A DNA stretch of 64,000 nt, taken from assembly GCF_040529335.1 (NCBI RefSeq), contig NZ_CP159534.1, positions 5,146,001 through 5,210,000 of the forward strand, given 5' to 3'. This stretch comes from Streptomyces sp. HUAS MG91 (GTDB lineage: Bacteria > Actinomycetota > Actinomycetes > Streptomycetales > Streptomycetaceae). Shown in pieces: positions 33,948 through 42,330 of the stretch. The position numbers were made by a program, and so were the translations under genes. Every line of letters starts with the position of its first letter. Positions within the stretch are counted from its first letter, which is position 1. The notes under the pieces were generated by a model, which saw nothing but the letters and a program-made list of their open reading frames with translations, made no database searches and was not told the DNA's origin.

Positions 33948-34871
33948 ATGGGCGAGGCGACGGAGTTCGAGGAACTGAGACCCCTGCTGTTCTCGATCGC
34001 GTACCGGATGCTCGGCAGCGTCGGCGAGGCGGAGGACGCGGTGCAGGAGACCTGGCTGCGCTACGCCGCCTCACCCGTGGTGCCGGAGTCGCTCAAGGCG
34101 TACCTGGCGACCACGGTGACCCGGATCTCGATCGACGTGCTGCGCTCCGCCCGGGTGCGGCGCGAGGCGTACGTCGGGCCGTGGCTGCCCGAGCCGCTGC
34201 TCGACGACCCGTACGAGGACCCGGCCCGCGCGGCGGAACTCGCCGACTCGCTGTCGATGGCCGCCCTGGTGCTCCTGGAACGGCTCAGCCCGCTGGAGCG
34301 ATCGGTGTTCGTGCTGCGGGAGGTGTTCGCCTTCGGGTTCGACGACATCGCCACGGCCACCGGACGTTCGCAGGCGGCGTGCCGCCAACTGCTCGTCCGC
34401 GCCCGGCGCCACATGGACGAGGGGCGGCCCCGGTTCGCGACGGACCAGGGCGAGCGCGACGAACTGGCGCGACGGTTCTTCGACGCGATGGCCCAGGGGG
34501 ACATGGAAGGCTTGCGGAGCCTGCTGTCCGCCGACGTCCAGCTCGTCGGCGACGGTGGCGGCAAGGCGCCGCAGCTGGCCCGGGCCGTCGCCGGTGACCG
34601 GAACGTGGCACGGCTGCTGGCCACCGTGCACCCGCTGATGGCGCGCACCGGCATCACCTGCACGCCGCGCCGCATCAACGGTCAGCCCGGAGCGCTCTTC
34701 CGCGATCGCGACGGGAAGATCCTGCGGACCTTCGTGCTGGACGTGCTGGACGGGCGGATCCGCACGATCCGCTCCGTCATCAACCCCGACAAGCTGACCC
34801 ACCTCGGACCGGTGGCCGACCCCTGGGCCGTCGACCAGGAGGTGCGGCGGGCGCGGCGTCGGTCCGGGTGA
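33948..34871 (+). CDS. sigJ: ECF41 sigma factor (SigJ-like) with SnoaL/NTF2 C-terminal domain
   Basis: 307 residues. Sigma region 2 (LRPLLFSIAYRMLGSVGEAEDAVQETWLRYA) is at about 8-40, and region 4 (ERLSPLERSVFVLREVFAFGFDDIATATGRSQAACRQLLVRAR) at about 112-155. The NTF2-like C-terminal domain controls activity in this family. All three ECF41 signatures occur: WLPEP in the linker, DGGGK in the NTF2 domain, and NPDKL near the end. There is no anti-sigma gene; ECF41 sigmas are self-regulated by the C-terminal domain. Carboxymuconolactone decarboxylase-type genes nearby fit the known ECF41-COE linkage. Confidence 0.95.
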   Translation: MGEATEFEELRPLLFSIAYRMLGSVGEAEDAVQETWLRYAASPVVPESLKAYLATTVTRISIDVLRSARVRREAYVGPWLPEPLLDDPYEDPARAAELADSLSMAALVLLERLSPLERSVFVLREVFAFGFDDIATATGRSQAACRQLLVRARRHMDEGRPRFATDQGERDELARRFFDAMAQGDMEGLRSLLSADVQLVGDGGGKAPQLARAVAGDRNVARLLATVHPLMARTGITCTPRRINGQPGALFRDRDGKILRTFVLDVLDGRIRTIRSVINPDKLTHLGPVADPWAVDQEVRRARRRSG

Positions 34872-34899
34872 CCGGCGCCTCCCGTCGCGCCCGTGCGCA

Positions 34900-35631
34900 C
34901 TACTCCCCGCGCCGGATCCGCTCCGCGATCTCCCCTACCGCCGTCGCGGCCCGCCTCTGCAACCCCGGGCCGAACGTGATCCGGGTCGCCCCCGCCGCGC
35001 CCCACTCCCGGAGCACGGAGCCGTCCGCCGGGGCGCCCGCGTTGATCGGGCCCTCGACGGCCGCGCGCAGGTGGGGCAGGGCCGTCAGCGGGGCGCCGAT
35101 CGGGTAGACGCAGTCGGCGCCCGCCGCGATGTACAGGCGGGCCCGGTCGACCGCCTCCGCCACCGGGTCGGCGGCGCCCCTGATGAACGTATCGATACGG
35201 GCGTTCAGGACGAGGGCGTCGCCCGCCGCCGCCCGGACCTCAGCGAGCCAATCGGCGTGTGCGCGAGGGTCTTTGAGGCCATCCGCGCGGGTCGAGTCCT
35301 CCAGGTTGCAGCCGACCGCGCCCGCGTCCAGGAGCCGGGCCACCAGTTCCTTCGGGGGCAGGCCGTAACCGTCCTCGACGTCCGCGCTGACCGGCACCGA
35401 CACCGAGCGCGCGATGCGCCGCACCGCCGCGAACATCTCGTCGGCGGGGGTGGAACCGTCCTCGTAGCCGAGGGACGCAGCGACCCCCGCGCTCGGCGTC
35501 GCGAGGGCGGGGAAGCCCGCATCCTCGAAGGCGCGGGCGCTCGCCGCGTCCCACGGGCCGGGCAGGACCAGCGGGTCGCCGGGGGAGCGGTCGTGGTGCA
35601 GGGCGCGGAACGTCGCGGCCGGGTTCACCAT
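34900..35631 (-). CDS. Isocitrate lyase/PEP mutase-family protein
   Basis: 243 residues, a complete TIM-barrel of the PEP mutase/ICL superfamily. LVLPGPWDAASARAFEDAGFPALATPS opens the barrel, VPVSADVEDGYG supplies the metal-binding Asp residues, and VGCNLEDST follows. The Cys of true isocitrate lyase (KKCGH) is absent. The likely reaction is C-C or C-P bond lysis of an unknown substrate. The 5' end overlaps the upstream decarboxylase-like gene by 7 bases, so the three genes form an operon. Confidence 0.88.
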   Translation of the reverse strand: MVNPAATFRALHHDRSPGDPLVLPGPWDAASARAFEDAGFPALATPSAGVAASLGYEDGSTPADEMFAAVRRIARSVSVPVSADVEDGYGLPPKELVARLLDAGAVGCNLEDSTRADGLKDPRAHADWLAEVRAAAGDALVLNARIDTFIRGAADPVAEAVDRARLYIAAGADCVYPIGAPLTALPHLRAAVEGPINAGAPADGSVLREWGAAGATRITFGPGLQRRAATAVGEIAERIRRGE

Positions 35632-36074
35632 GCTGGGCCTCCTGGCTCGATGCGGCGGGCGACCATCAGACGGTTCCAGCTGTTGATGACCGTGATCACC
35701 CCGATGAGATGGGCGAGTTGGGGCTCGGTGAAGTGCTCGGACACCACCTCGAACACATCATCCGGTACGGAGTCGGCCGTCAGGAGCGTGATCGCCTCCG
35801 TCAGGGCCAGCGCCGCCCGCTCCCGCTCGCTGTACAGGTCGCCGGCCTCGCGCCAGGCGTCGAGCAGGGCGATCCGCTTGGCGCTCTCGCCGTTCTTCTC
35901 CACGGCGATGTCCACGTGCATGTCCAGGCAGAACGCGCACGCGTTGAGCTGCGAGGCCCGGATCATCACCAGTTCGGCGAGGACCGGATCGCCCAGGCCC
36001 CGCTTCGCCGCCGCGCCCGCGGACTGCAGCGCGCGGCGAACCTCCGGGTCCAAGTGGTGCGTACGGATGGTCAC
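35625..36074 (-). CDS. Carboxymuconolactone decarboxylase/AhpD-like protein (second in operon)
   Basis: 149 residues from GTG 36074. The AhpD-type C-x2-C-x3-H core is present (ASQLNACAFCLDMHVDIA), and ALTEAITLLTADSVPDDVFEVVSEHFTE is typical of the family. The likely role is disulfide/peroxide reduction or detoxification. It overlaps both neighbours by a few bases. It is a paralogue of the upstream gene product. The location beside an ECF41 sigma factor matches the COE-type targets of that sigma group. Confidence 0.88.
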   Translation of the reverse strand: MTIRTHHLDPEVRRALQSAGAAAKRGLGDPVLAELVMIRASQLNACAFCLDMHVDIAVEKNGESAKRIALLDAWREAGDLYSERERAALALTEAITLLTADSVPDDVFEVVSEHFTEPQLAHLIGVITVINSWNRLMVARRIEPGGPAW

Positions 36075-36574
36075 TTGGCGGTCTGCGGCTTGTAGTGGCC
36101 GGCGACCATGCGGGTGGTCACGCCGAACCGGTTCCACGCGTTGATCGTCGTGATCGCCGCGATGAGCCGGCTCAGCTCGGCCTCGTCGTAGAGCCGGGCC
36201 GCCTCCTCGTACACGTCGTCCGGCACGAAACCGTCCGTCAGGACCGTGATCGCCTCGGTCAGCGCCAGCGCCGCGACCTCCTTCTCCGTGTAGAAGTGCC
36301 GGCTCTCCTCCCACGCGCTGAGCTGCACGATCCGCTCGACGCTCTCGCCGGCCGCCAGCGCGTCCTTCGTGTGCATGTCGAGGCAGAACGCGCAATGGTT
36401 CAGCTGCGAGGCGCGGATCTTGACCAGCTCGAACACCACCGGATCCAGGCCCTTACGGGCGGCGGTGTCCAGCTGGATCATCGCCTTGTAGACCTCGGGG
36501 GCGTGCTTGGCCCAGGCCAGGCGCGGGGTGTGCTCGTGGACGTACTCGGGGGTGCTGCCGCTGTTCGTGTTCAT
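36071..36574 (-). CDS. Carboxymuconolactone decarboxylase/AhpD-like protein (first in operon)
   Basis: 167 residues. Core RASQLNHCAFCLDMHTKDALAAGES (C-x2-C-x3-H) and ALTEAITVLTDGFVPDDVYEEA. The peroxidase-type Cys pair suggests thiol redox chemistry rather than classical decarboxylation. It is the first gene of the three-gene operon. It starts 46 bases from the divergent MocR gene, whose regulator probably acts in the shared gap. No ECF41-like promoter was found directly upstream of this gene. Confidence 0.88.
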   Translation of the reverse strand: MNTNSGSTPEYVHEHTPRLAWAKHAPEVYKAMIQLDTAARKGLDPVVFELVKIRASQLNHCAFCLDMHTKDALAAGESVERIVQLSAWEESRHFYTEKEVAALALTEAITVLTDGFVPDDVYEEAARLYDEAELSRLIAAITTINAWNRFGVTTRMVAGHYKPQTAK

Positions 36575-36620
36575 GCTGCCAGCCTACGAAGCCAGTAGCC
36601 CACGTGTATGGTCCATTTCC

Positions 36621-38036
36621 ATGGCAAATGAGTGGGCCACTTCGGCGTCCGGGCAGGCGCTCGGGATCGACCTCCACATCGACCCCGCCGGGGCGCACGG
36701 GCTGCGGCGCGGGCTGACCGACGCGCTGCGCGAGGCGGTACGCGGCGGGCGCCTCGCCCCCGGCACCCGGCTGCCCTCCTCGCGCACCCTCGCCGCCGAC
36801 CTGGGCATGGCCCGCAACACCGTCGCCGACGCCTACGCCGATCTCGTCGCCGAGGGCTGGCTCACGGCGCGGCAGGGGTCCGGCACCCGGGTCGCCGAGC
36901 GGCCCGTCGACACGCCCCGAGCGGCCCCCACCCCGGCCCGCCGGGCCGCCGGGCCGCTGGTCCACAACCTCCAGCCCGGCACCCCCGACCTCGCTTCCTT
37001 CCCCCGCGCCGCCTGGCTCAAGGCGGCCCGCCGCGCCCTGACCGCCGCGCCGAACGACGCCCTCGGCTACGGCGACCCGCGCGGGCGTCCCGAACTGCGC
37101 GCCGCGCTCGCCGGGTATCTCGCGCGGGCCCGCGGGGTGCACGCCGATCCCGAGCGCATCGTGATCTGCTCCGGGTTCGCGCACGGGCTGATGCTGCTCG
37201 GGGAGGTGCTGCGCGGGCGCGGGGTCACCGATGTCGCCGTCGAGTCGTACGGGCTGCCTCCGCACTGGCTGATCCTGAACCGGGCCGGGCTGCGCACGCG
37301 GCCGCTGCCGCTCGACCAACTCGGCACCGCGGTAGCGGAGTTGGGGTCTGCCGGGGCCGTGCTGCTCACCCCCGCCCATCAGTTCCCGATGGGCGATCCG
37401 CTCCAGCCCGACCGGCGGGCCGCCGTCGTCGACTGGGCGCGGCGCACCGGCGGGCTCGTCATCGAGGACGACTACGACGGGGAGTTCCGCTACGACCGGC
37501 AGCCCGTCGGCGCGCTCCAGGGGCTCGATCCGCACCGGGTCGTCTATCTGGGCACCACCAGCAAGTCGCTCGCGCCGGGGCTGCGGCTGGGGTGGATGGT
37601 GCTGCCGCCCGGGCTCGCCGACGAGGTGGCCGCCGCCAAGGGGGTCAGTGACTGGTCGTGCGGGGTGCTCGATCAGCTGACCCTCGCCGAGTTCCTGAAC
37701 TCCGGGGCCTACGACCGTCATCTGCGGGGCGCTCGACTGCGGTACCGGCGTCGTCGGGATCAGCTGGTCGCCGCGCTGGCCGAACGGGCGCCTTCTGTTC
37801 GGGTTACCGGGATCGCGGCCGGGCTGCATGCCGTGCTTCCGCTGGCGCCGGGTACCGAGGACTCCGTGGTGCGGGCTGCCGCCTGGCAGGGGCTCGGGGT
37901 GGTGGGGCTGTCCAGTTATCGGCATGCCGACGCCTCCGGCGCGGATCCGCTCGACGCCCTGGTCGTGGGGTACGGGACGCCTCCGGATCATGGGTGGGGT
38001 GGGGCGCTGGATGCGCTGTGCCGGGTACTGCCGTAG
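36621..38036 (+). CDS. MocR/PdxR-family regulator (GntR HTH fused to aminotransferase)
   Basis: 471 residues from ATG 36621. The N-terminal GntR winged helix (about 24-95) includes GLRRGLTDALREAVRGGRLAPGTRLPSSRTLAADLGMARNTV. A class I aminotransferase-like domain follows: GYGDPRGRPELRAALAGYLARARGV, the PLP-binding Lys in YLGTTSKSLAPGLRLG near 315, and EDDYDGEFRY. These regulators sense PLP or an amino-compound. The target is probably the divergent AhpD/PEP mutase operon, or its own gene. Confidence 0.92.
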   Translation: MANEWATSASGQALGIDLHIDPAGAHGLRRGLTDALREAVRGGRLAPGTRLPSSRTLAADLGMARNTVADAYADLVAEGWLTARQGSGTRVAERPVDTPRAAPTPARRAAGPLVHNLQPGTPDLASFPRAAWLKAARRALTAAPNDALGYGDPRGRPELRAALAGYLARARGVHADPERIVICSGFAHGLMLLGEVLRGRGVTDVAVESYGLPPHWLILNRAGLRTRPLPLDQLGTAVAELGSAGAVLLTPAHQFPMGDPLQPDRRAAVVDWARRTGGLVIEDDYDGEFRYDRQPVGALQGLDPHRVVYLGTTSKSLAPGLRLGWMVLPPGLADEVAAAKGVSDWSCGVLDQLTLAEFLNSGAYDRHLRGARLRYRRRRDQLVAALAERAPSVRVTGIAAGLHAVLPLAPGTEDSVVRAAAWQGLGVVGLSSYRHADASGADPLDALVVGYGTPPDHGWGGALDALCRVLP

Positions 38037-38046
38037 GGGGCCGGCC

Positions 38047-38123
38047 GCGCAGTTCCCCGCGCCCCTGGGTTGTCGTTCGTCCGCGGCCCGGTGGCCGCTT
38101 CTCGCGCAGTTCCCCGCGCCCCT
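38047..38123. repeat. Two same-direction copies of the GCAGTTCCCCGCGCCCCT repeat
   Basis: Copies at 38047-38067 and 38098-38123 lie directly after the MocR gene. They belong to the repeat block that continues to 38476. Spacing between them is about 50 bases. Confidence 0.8.
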
Positions 38124-38144
38124 AAAACCATCTGCCACGCGCGC

Positions 38145-38409
38145 CTCTCGTCGTGGCTGGTCGCGCAGTTCCCCGCGCCCCTGAGATGCGCACTTCGTGC
38201 GCCATCTCACCAGAGAGGCGCGCCACCCGCCCTTCACCAGAGAGGCGCGCCACCCGTCCTTCATCGGAGAGGCGCGGCACCCGCCCTTCATCAGAGGCGC
38301 GCCCCGTGTCCTTGATCGGAGGCGCGCGGAGCGCAGCCTCAAAGGGGAGGCTGCGCGTCAGCGCATGCCTCAGGGGCGCGGGGAACTGCGCGACCAGCCA
38401 CGACGAGAG
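38145..38409. repeat. 41-bp perfect inverted arms enclosing a 27-bp tandem array
   Basis: Arms at 38145-38185 and 38369-38409 are exact reverse complements over 41 bases and include the dispersed GCAGTTCCCCGCG repeat. Between them, at 38207-38320, a unit of 27 bases (TCACCAGAGAGGCGCGCC...) is repeated about 4.5 times with substitutions and shortening in later units. The structure could form a large cruciform. No gene is present in 38037-38488. Confidence 0.85.
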
Positions 38410-38449
38410 CCGCACCCGGCAACGAAAAGCCGCGCGCAGCGCAAGGCTC

Positions 38450-38476
38450 CAGGGGCGCGGGGAACGGCGCGAGAAG
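38450..38476. repeat. Reverse copy of the GCAGTTCCCCGCGCCCCT repeat
   Basis: A reverse-oriented copy with one mismatch (GGAACGGCGCG) lies 13 bases from the stop of the DMT permease gene. It faces the forward copies at 38047-38123. Confidence 0.75.
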
Positions 38477-38488
38477 CGGTCACCGGGA

Positions 38489-39337
38489 CTACGGCGCGGA
38501 GTCCGATGGGGCCGGCGCCTCTCCGAAGCGGGCCAAGGTCAGGGCGCCTGCCACGGCCACCCCGAACCCCACCACCCCCAGCCACCCGAACCCGGCCCGC
38601 GTCCGATCGCCCAGGCACGCCACACCCACCAGCGCCGGCCCAACCGTCTCCCCGAGGACCATCCCGGCCGTAGCCACCGTCACCGACCCCCGCTGCAACG
38701 CCGACGTCAGCAACAAGAACGCCGCCCCACCCCCGACCAGCAGCGCGTACGTCGCCGGGTTCGTCAGGAGTGCCCCGGGCGACACGTCGTCGATCAGGCG
38801 GACGCTCACCTCGACCACTCCGAAGCCGAAACCCGAGCCGAGGCCCAGCGCGAGCGCCCGCCCGCGCCCCGGAAGCCGTCCCGCCGCCGCCCCGACCCCG
38901 AGCACCCCGACGGCCACCCCGAGCATCGCCCACCGCAGCGCGTCCGACCCGGCCCGGTCCCCCTCCGCGCCGGAGGCCAGCGCCAGCATCGCGAGCCCGG
39001 CGCACACCGCCGCCACCGCGCCCCACTCGGCCCCGCTCAACCGCACCCGCAACAGCCGTGCCGCGACCACCGCGGTGACGGCCAGACTCGCGGCCAGCGC
39101 CGCCCCCACCGCGTAGATCGGAATGCTGCGCAGCGCCACGACCTGGAACACGAACCCGACCGCGTCGAGGCCGAGCCCCGCGACATAGCGCCACTGCCCC
39201 AACGCCCGTACCAGCAGCGCCGGATCGACCCCCGACCCGGTCCCCGGCGGAGCCGCCCGCGCGGCCATCGCCTGGAGCACGGAGGCCGTTCCGAAACAGA
39301 CGGCCGAAGCCAGCGCGCACAGCATTCCCAGAGTCAC
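38489..39337 (-). CDS. DMT/EamA-like membrane transporter
   Basis: 282 residues from GTG 39337. About nine to ten hydrophobic helices with the EamA-like start LCALASAVCFGTASVLQAMAAR and IPIYAVGAALAASLAVTAVVAARLL. Probably exports or exchanges small metabolites. The substrate is unknown. It is preceded by its own promoter region and lies opposite the next lipoprotein gene (119-base divergent gap). Confidence 0.82.
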   Translation of the reverse strand: MTLGMLCALASAVCFGTASVLQAMAARAAPPGTGSGVDPALLVRALGQWRYVAGLGLDAVGFVFQVVALRSIPIYAVGAALAASLAVTAVVAARLLRVRLSGAEWGAVAAVCAGLAMLALASGAEGDRAGSDALRWAMLGVAVGVLGVGAAAGRLPGRGRALALGLGSGFGFGVVEVSVRLIDDVSPGALLTNPATYALLVGGGAAFLLLTSALQRGSVTVATAGMVLGETVGPALVGVACLGDRTRAGFGWLGVVGFGVAVAGALTLARFGEAPAPSDSAP

Positions 39338-39456
39338 ACGAGGAATCTAGGGGTACTCGGATGCGTGGCCACGCCAGGCGCTCTCTACGCTGAGCAATCC
39401 GAGCGCCGGAACACCACCGGCCACATCGTCACCATCGGACACACGGGGGAACACGT

Positions 39457-39783
39457 ATGACAGACAGCACCACCCGACGCCGCCTGCGTTCCGGCACCGT
39501 CGTGCTCGGCGGCGTGGGACTGCTCGCCGCCACCCTCAGTGCCTGCGACTCCGACCCGGACAAGCGCTGCGTCGACCGCGACAGCTACACCTCCGGCAAG
39601 GGCTACAAGGTCGTCGACGACAAGTACTGCAAGGACGGATCGACGAGCGGCCACACCGGCTGGTACTACGGCGGCTCCAAGAGCGGCAGCCGCATGAAGA
39701 GCGGGTCGTTCAGCAAGTCCTCCGGCGGCGGATCGGGCGTCTCGCGCGGCGGGTTCGGCGGCAAGGGCGGATCGGGCGGCTGA
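39457..39783 (+). CDS. Small Gly/Ser-rich lipoprotein
   Basis: 108 residues. Signal peptide with lipobox LSAC. The mature part has a Cys pair around RCVDRDSYTSGKGYKVVDDKYC, then TGWYYGGSKSGS and a Gly/Ser tail. It resembles in size and context the DUF1190-like (YgiB) proteins encoded next to glutathionylspermidine synthase-like ATP-grasp proteins in enterobacteria. That parallel is by arrangement only. It lies 8 bases upstream of the ATP-grasp gene, in the same operon. Confidence 0.8.
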   Translation: MTDSTTRRRLRSGTVVLGGVGLLAATLSACDSDPDKRCVDRDSYTSGKGYKVVDDKYCKDGSTSGHTGWYYGGSKSGSRMKSGSFSKSSGGGSGVSRGGFGGKGGSGG

Positions 39784-39791
39784 GGCACACC

Positions 39792-40979
39792 ATGCGCAGA
39801 CACGTCATCACGCCGCGTCCCGGCTGGCAGCGGACCGTGGAGGAGCAGGGGCTCATCTACCCGCTGACCCGCTACCCGGACGACTCGCTGCGCCCGTACT
39901 GGGACGAGAGCGCCTACTACGAGTTCTCGCTGCCCGAGGTCGAGGCGCTGGAGGAGATCGTCGAGGAACTGCACGCCATGTCCCTGGCCGCGGCCGCGCA
40001 CATCGTCGACCGGGACCGCTTCGCCGACCTCGGCATCACCGACCCGCGCGTCGTGCGCGCGGTCACCGAGTCCTGGCGCCGCCGGGACGAACTCCCTTCC
40101 CTCTACGGGCGTTTCGACCTCCGCTACGACGGCACGGGCCCGGCGAAGCTCCTGGAGTACAACGCCGACACCCCCACCTCCCTCGTCGAGGCGGCGAGCC
40201 CCCAGTGGTTCTGGATGGAGGAGCGCTTCCCCGGCGCCGACCAGTGGAACTCCCTCCACGAACGCCTCGTCGACGCCTGGAAGCGGCAGGCGGCCCTGCT
40301 GCCGCCCGGCAGCCCCCTGCACTTCGCGCACTCGGCCGCCGACGAACTCGGCGAGGACCTGATGACCGTCGGGTATCTGAAGGAGACCGCCGAGCAGGCG
40401 GGCCTCGCCACCGACTGGATCTCGATGGAGGAGATCGGCTGGGACGACCTCTCGGGCCGCTTCGTCGACAACCAACTCCGGTTCATCCGCAGCTGCTTCA
40501 AGCTGTACCCGTGGGAGTGGCTGACCACGGACGCGTTCGCCGACCACGTCCTGGACACCCTCGACAACGGCGGCGGCACCGGCAGCACCCTGTGGATCGA
40601 GCCCGCCTGGAAGATGCTCCTCAGCAACAAGGCGCTGCTCGCCGTCCTGTGGGAGCTGTACCCGGACCACCCGAACCTGCTGCCCGCCTACGTCGACGGC
40701 CCCCGCGACCTCGCCGCCACCACCGGTTACGTGGCCAAGCCGCTGCTGGGCAGGGAGGGCGAGGGCGTCACCCTGCACGAACCCGGGTCCGCCCCCGCCG
40801 CCCTGTCCGAAGAGCCCTGCTGCTACCAGGAGTTGGCGCCCCTGCCCGACTTCGACGGCAACCGCACGGTGCTCGGCGCCTGGGTCGTCGACGGCGAGGC
40901 AGCCGGCCTCGGCATCCGGGAGTCGGCGGGCCTCGTCACCGACGGCTACGCCCGCTTCCTCCCGCACGTGATCCGGTGA
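39792..40979 (+). CDS. Glutathionylspermidine synthase-family ATP-grasp protein
   Basis: 395 residues, matching the YgiC/YjfC type (synthase domain only, no amidase). Features include the DLRYDGTGPAKLLEYNADTPTSLVEAASPQWFWMEERFP stretch, ATP-grasp strands (TLWIEPAWKMLLSNKALLAVLWELYPDHPNLLPAY), and GYVAKPLLGREGEGV near 315. The family ligates peptides/amines, but Streptomyces use mycothiol rather than glutathione, so the substrate is unlikely to be glutathione. It is co-operonic with the lipoprotein. Confidence 0.9.
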   Translation: MRRHVITPRPGWQRTVEEQGLIYPLTRYPDDSLRPYWDESAYYEFSLPEVEALEEIVEELHAMSLAAAAHIVDRDRFADLGITDPRVVRAVTESWRRRDELPSLYGRFDLRYDGTGPAKLLEYNADTPTSLVEAASPQWFWMEERFPGADQWNSLHERLVDAWKRQAALLPPGSPLHFAHSAADELGEDLMTVGYLKETAEQAGLATDWISMEEIGWDDLSGRFVDNQLRFIRSCFKLYPWEWLTTDAFADHVLDTLDNGGGTGSTLWIEPAWKMLLSNKALLAVLWELYPDHPNLLPAYVDGPRDLAATTGYVAKPLLGREGEGVTLHEPGSAPAALSEEPCCYQELAPLPDFDGNRTVLGAWVVDGEAAGLGIRESAGLVTDGYARFLPHVIR

Positions 40980-40983
40980 CGGG

Positions 40984-42207
40984 CTACGCGCCCAGCACCG
41001 CCCGCAGCTGATCCAGACCCCAGTCCAGATCCTCCTTGCCGATCACCAGCGGCGGCGCGATCCGGATGGTCGACCCGTGGGTGTCCTTCACCAGGACACC
41101 CCGGGCCATCAGCTTCTCCGAGATCTCCCGGCCGGTCCCGTACGCGGGGTCGATGTCGACGCCCGCCCACAGGCCACGGCCGCGGACCTCGGTGACCTTG
41201 CCCGTCCCGGCCAGCAGCGCCAGCTCGGCGTGCAGATGCTCGCCCAGTTCGGTGGCCCGCCGCTGGAACTCCCCGCCGCGCAGCATCGCGATCACTTCCA
41301 GTCCCACCGCGCAGGCGAGCGGGTTCCCGCCGAACGTCGAGCCGTGCTCGCCCGGCCGGAACACGCCGAGCACATCGCGGTCGGCGACCACCGCCGACAC
41401 CGGTACGACCCCGCCACCGAGCGCCTTGCCCAGCACGTACATGTCCGGCACCACGCCCTCGTGCTCGCACGCGAACGTCCGGCCGGTCCGCCCGAGCCCC
41501 GACTGGATCTCGTCCGCGATGAACAGCACCCCGCGCTCGCGCGTCAGCTCCCGTACGCCCGGGAGATAGCCGGGCGGCGGCACCAGGACGCCCGCCTCGC
41601 CCTGGATCGGTTCGAGGAGCACGGCCACCGTCTCGTCCGTGACCGCGGCCCGCAGCGCCTCCAGATCCCCGTACGGGACGATGTCGAAGCCCGGCGTGTA
41701 CGGCCCGAAGTCGGCCCGCGCCTCGGGGTCCGTGGAGAAGCTGACGATCGTCGTCGTGCGCCCGTGGAAGTTGTCGGACGCCACCACGATCCGGGCCCGC
41801 CCGTCCGGGACGCCCTTGACCCGGTAGCCCCACTTGCGGGCGGTCTTCACGGCGGTCTCGACGGCCTCCGCGCCCGTGTTCATCGGCAGCACCATGTCCT
41901 TGCCGCACAGCTCGGCGAGCTGCGTGCAGAAGTCGGCGAACCGGTCGTGGTGGAAGGCGCGCGACGTCAGCGTCACCCGCTCCAGCTGGGCCTTTGCCGC
42001 GTCGATCAGCCGCCGGTTGCCGTGCCCGAAGTTGAGCGCGGAGTACCCGGCGAGCATGTCCAGATAGCGGCGGCCCTCGACATCCGTCAGCCAGGCGCCG
42101 TCACCGGTGGCGACGACCACCGGCAGCGGGTGGTAGTTGTGCGCGCTGTGCGCGTCGGACGCGCTGATGAAGTCCTGCGTGGCGTGGTCGGGAGTCACAG
42201 AAGTCAC
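40984..42207 (-). CDS. rocD: Ornithine aminotransferase
   Basis: 407 residues from GTG 42207 with GGAGA upstream. PLP-dependent class III aminotransferase: transfers the delta-amino group of ornithine to 2-oxoglutarate, giving glutamate semialdehyde. Motifs include GAEAVETAVKTARKWGY, FHGRTTTIVSFSTDP, and VLFIADEIQSGLGRTG with the PLP-binding Asp. The PLP Lys is in MYVLGKALGGG. GSTFGGNPLACAV is present near the end. The length is typical. It is divergent from glyA. Confidence 0.94.
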   Translation of the reverse strand: MTSVTPDHATQDFISASDAHSAHNYHPLPVVVATGDGAWLTDVEGRRYLDMLAGYSALNFGHGNRRLIDAAKAQLERVTLTSRAFHHDRFADFCTQLAELCGKDMVLPMNTGAEAVETAVKTARKWGYRVKGVPDGRARIVVASDNFHGRTTTIVSFSTDPEARADFGPYTPGFDIVPYGDLEALRAAVTDETVAVLLEPIQGEAGVLVPPPGYLPGVRELTRERGVLFIADEIQSGLGRTGRTFACEHEGVVPDMYVLGKALGGGVVPVSAVVADRDVLGVFRPGEHGSTFGGNPLACAVGLEVIAMLRGGEFQRRATELGEHLHAELALLAGTGKVTEVRGRGLWAGVDIDPAYGTGREISEKLMARGVLVKDTHGSTIRIAPPLVIGKEDLDWGLDQLRAVLGA

Positions 42208-42330
42208 GGGATCTCCGTTCGTACGGCACTCGGCGGGCGGTGCGGGACGGGCTTGTGGCCCGTTCCTATCGTGGCTCGCATGCCGGACGCGGAAACCTCG
42301 CCCGACGGCGCGCCCGGTAATGTGAGAAAC

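Noticed and set aside
38207..38320. 27-bp tandem repeat as a CRISPR array
   Set aside because: Units are contiguous without spacers, and no cas genes are nearby; it is a simple tandem array.
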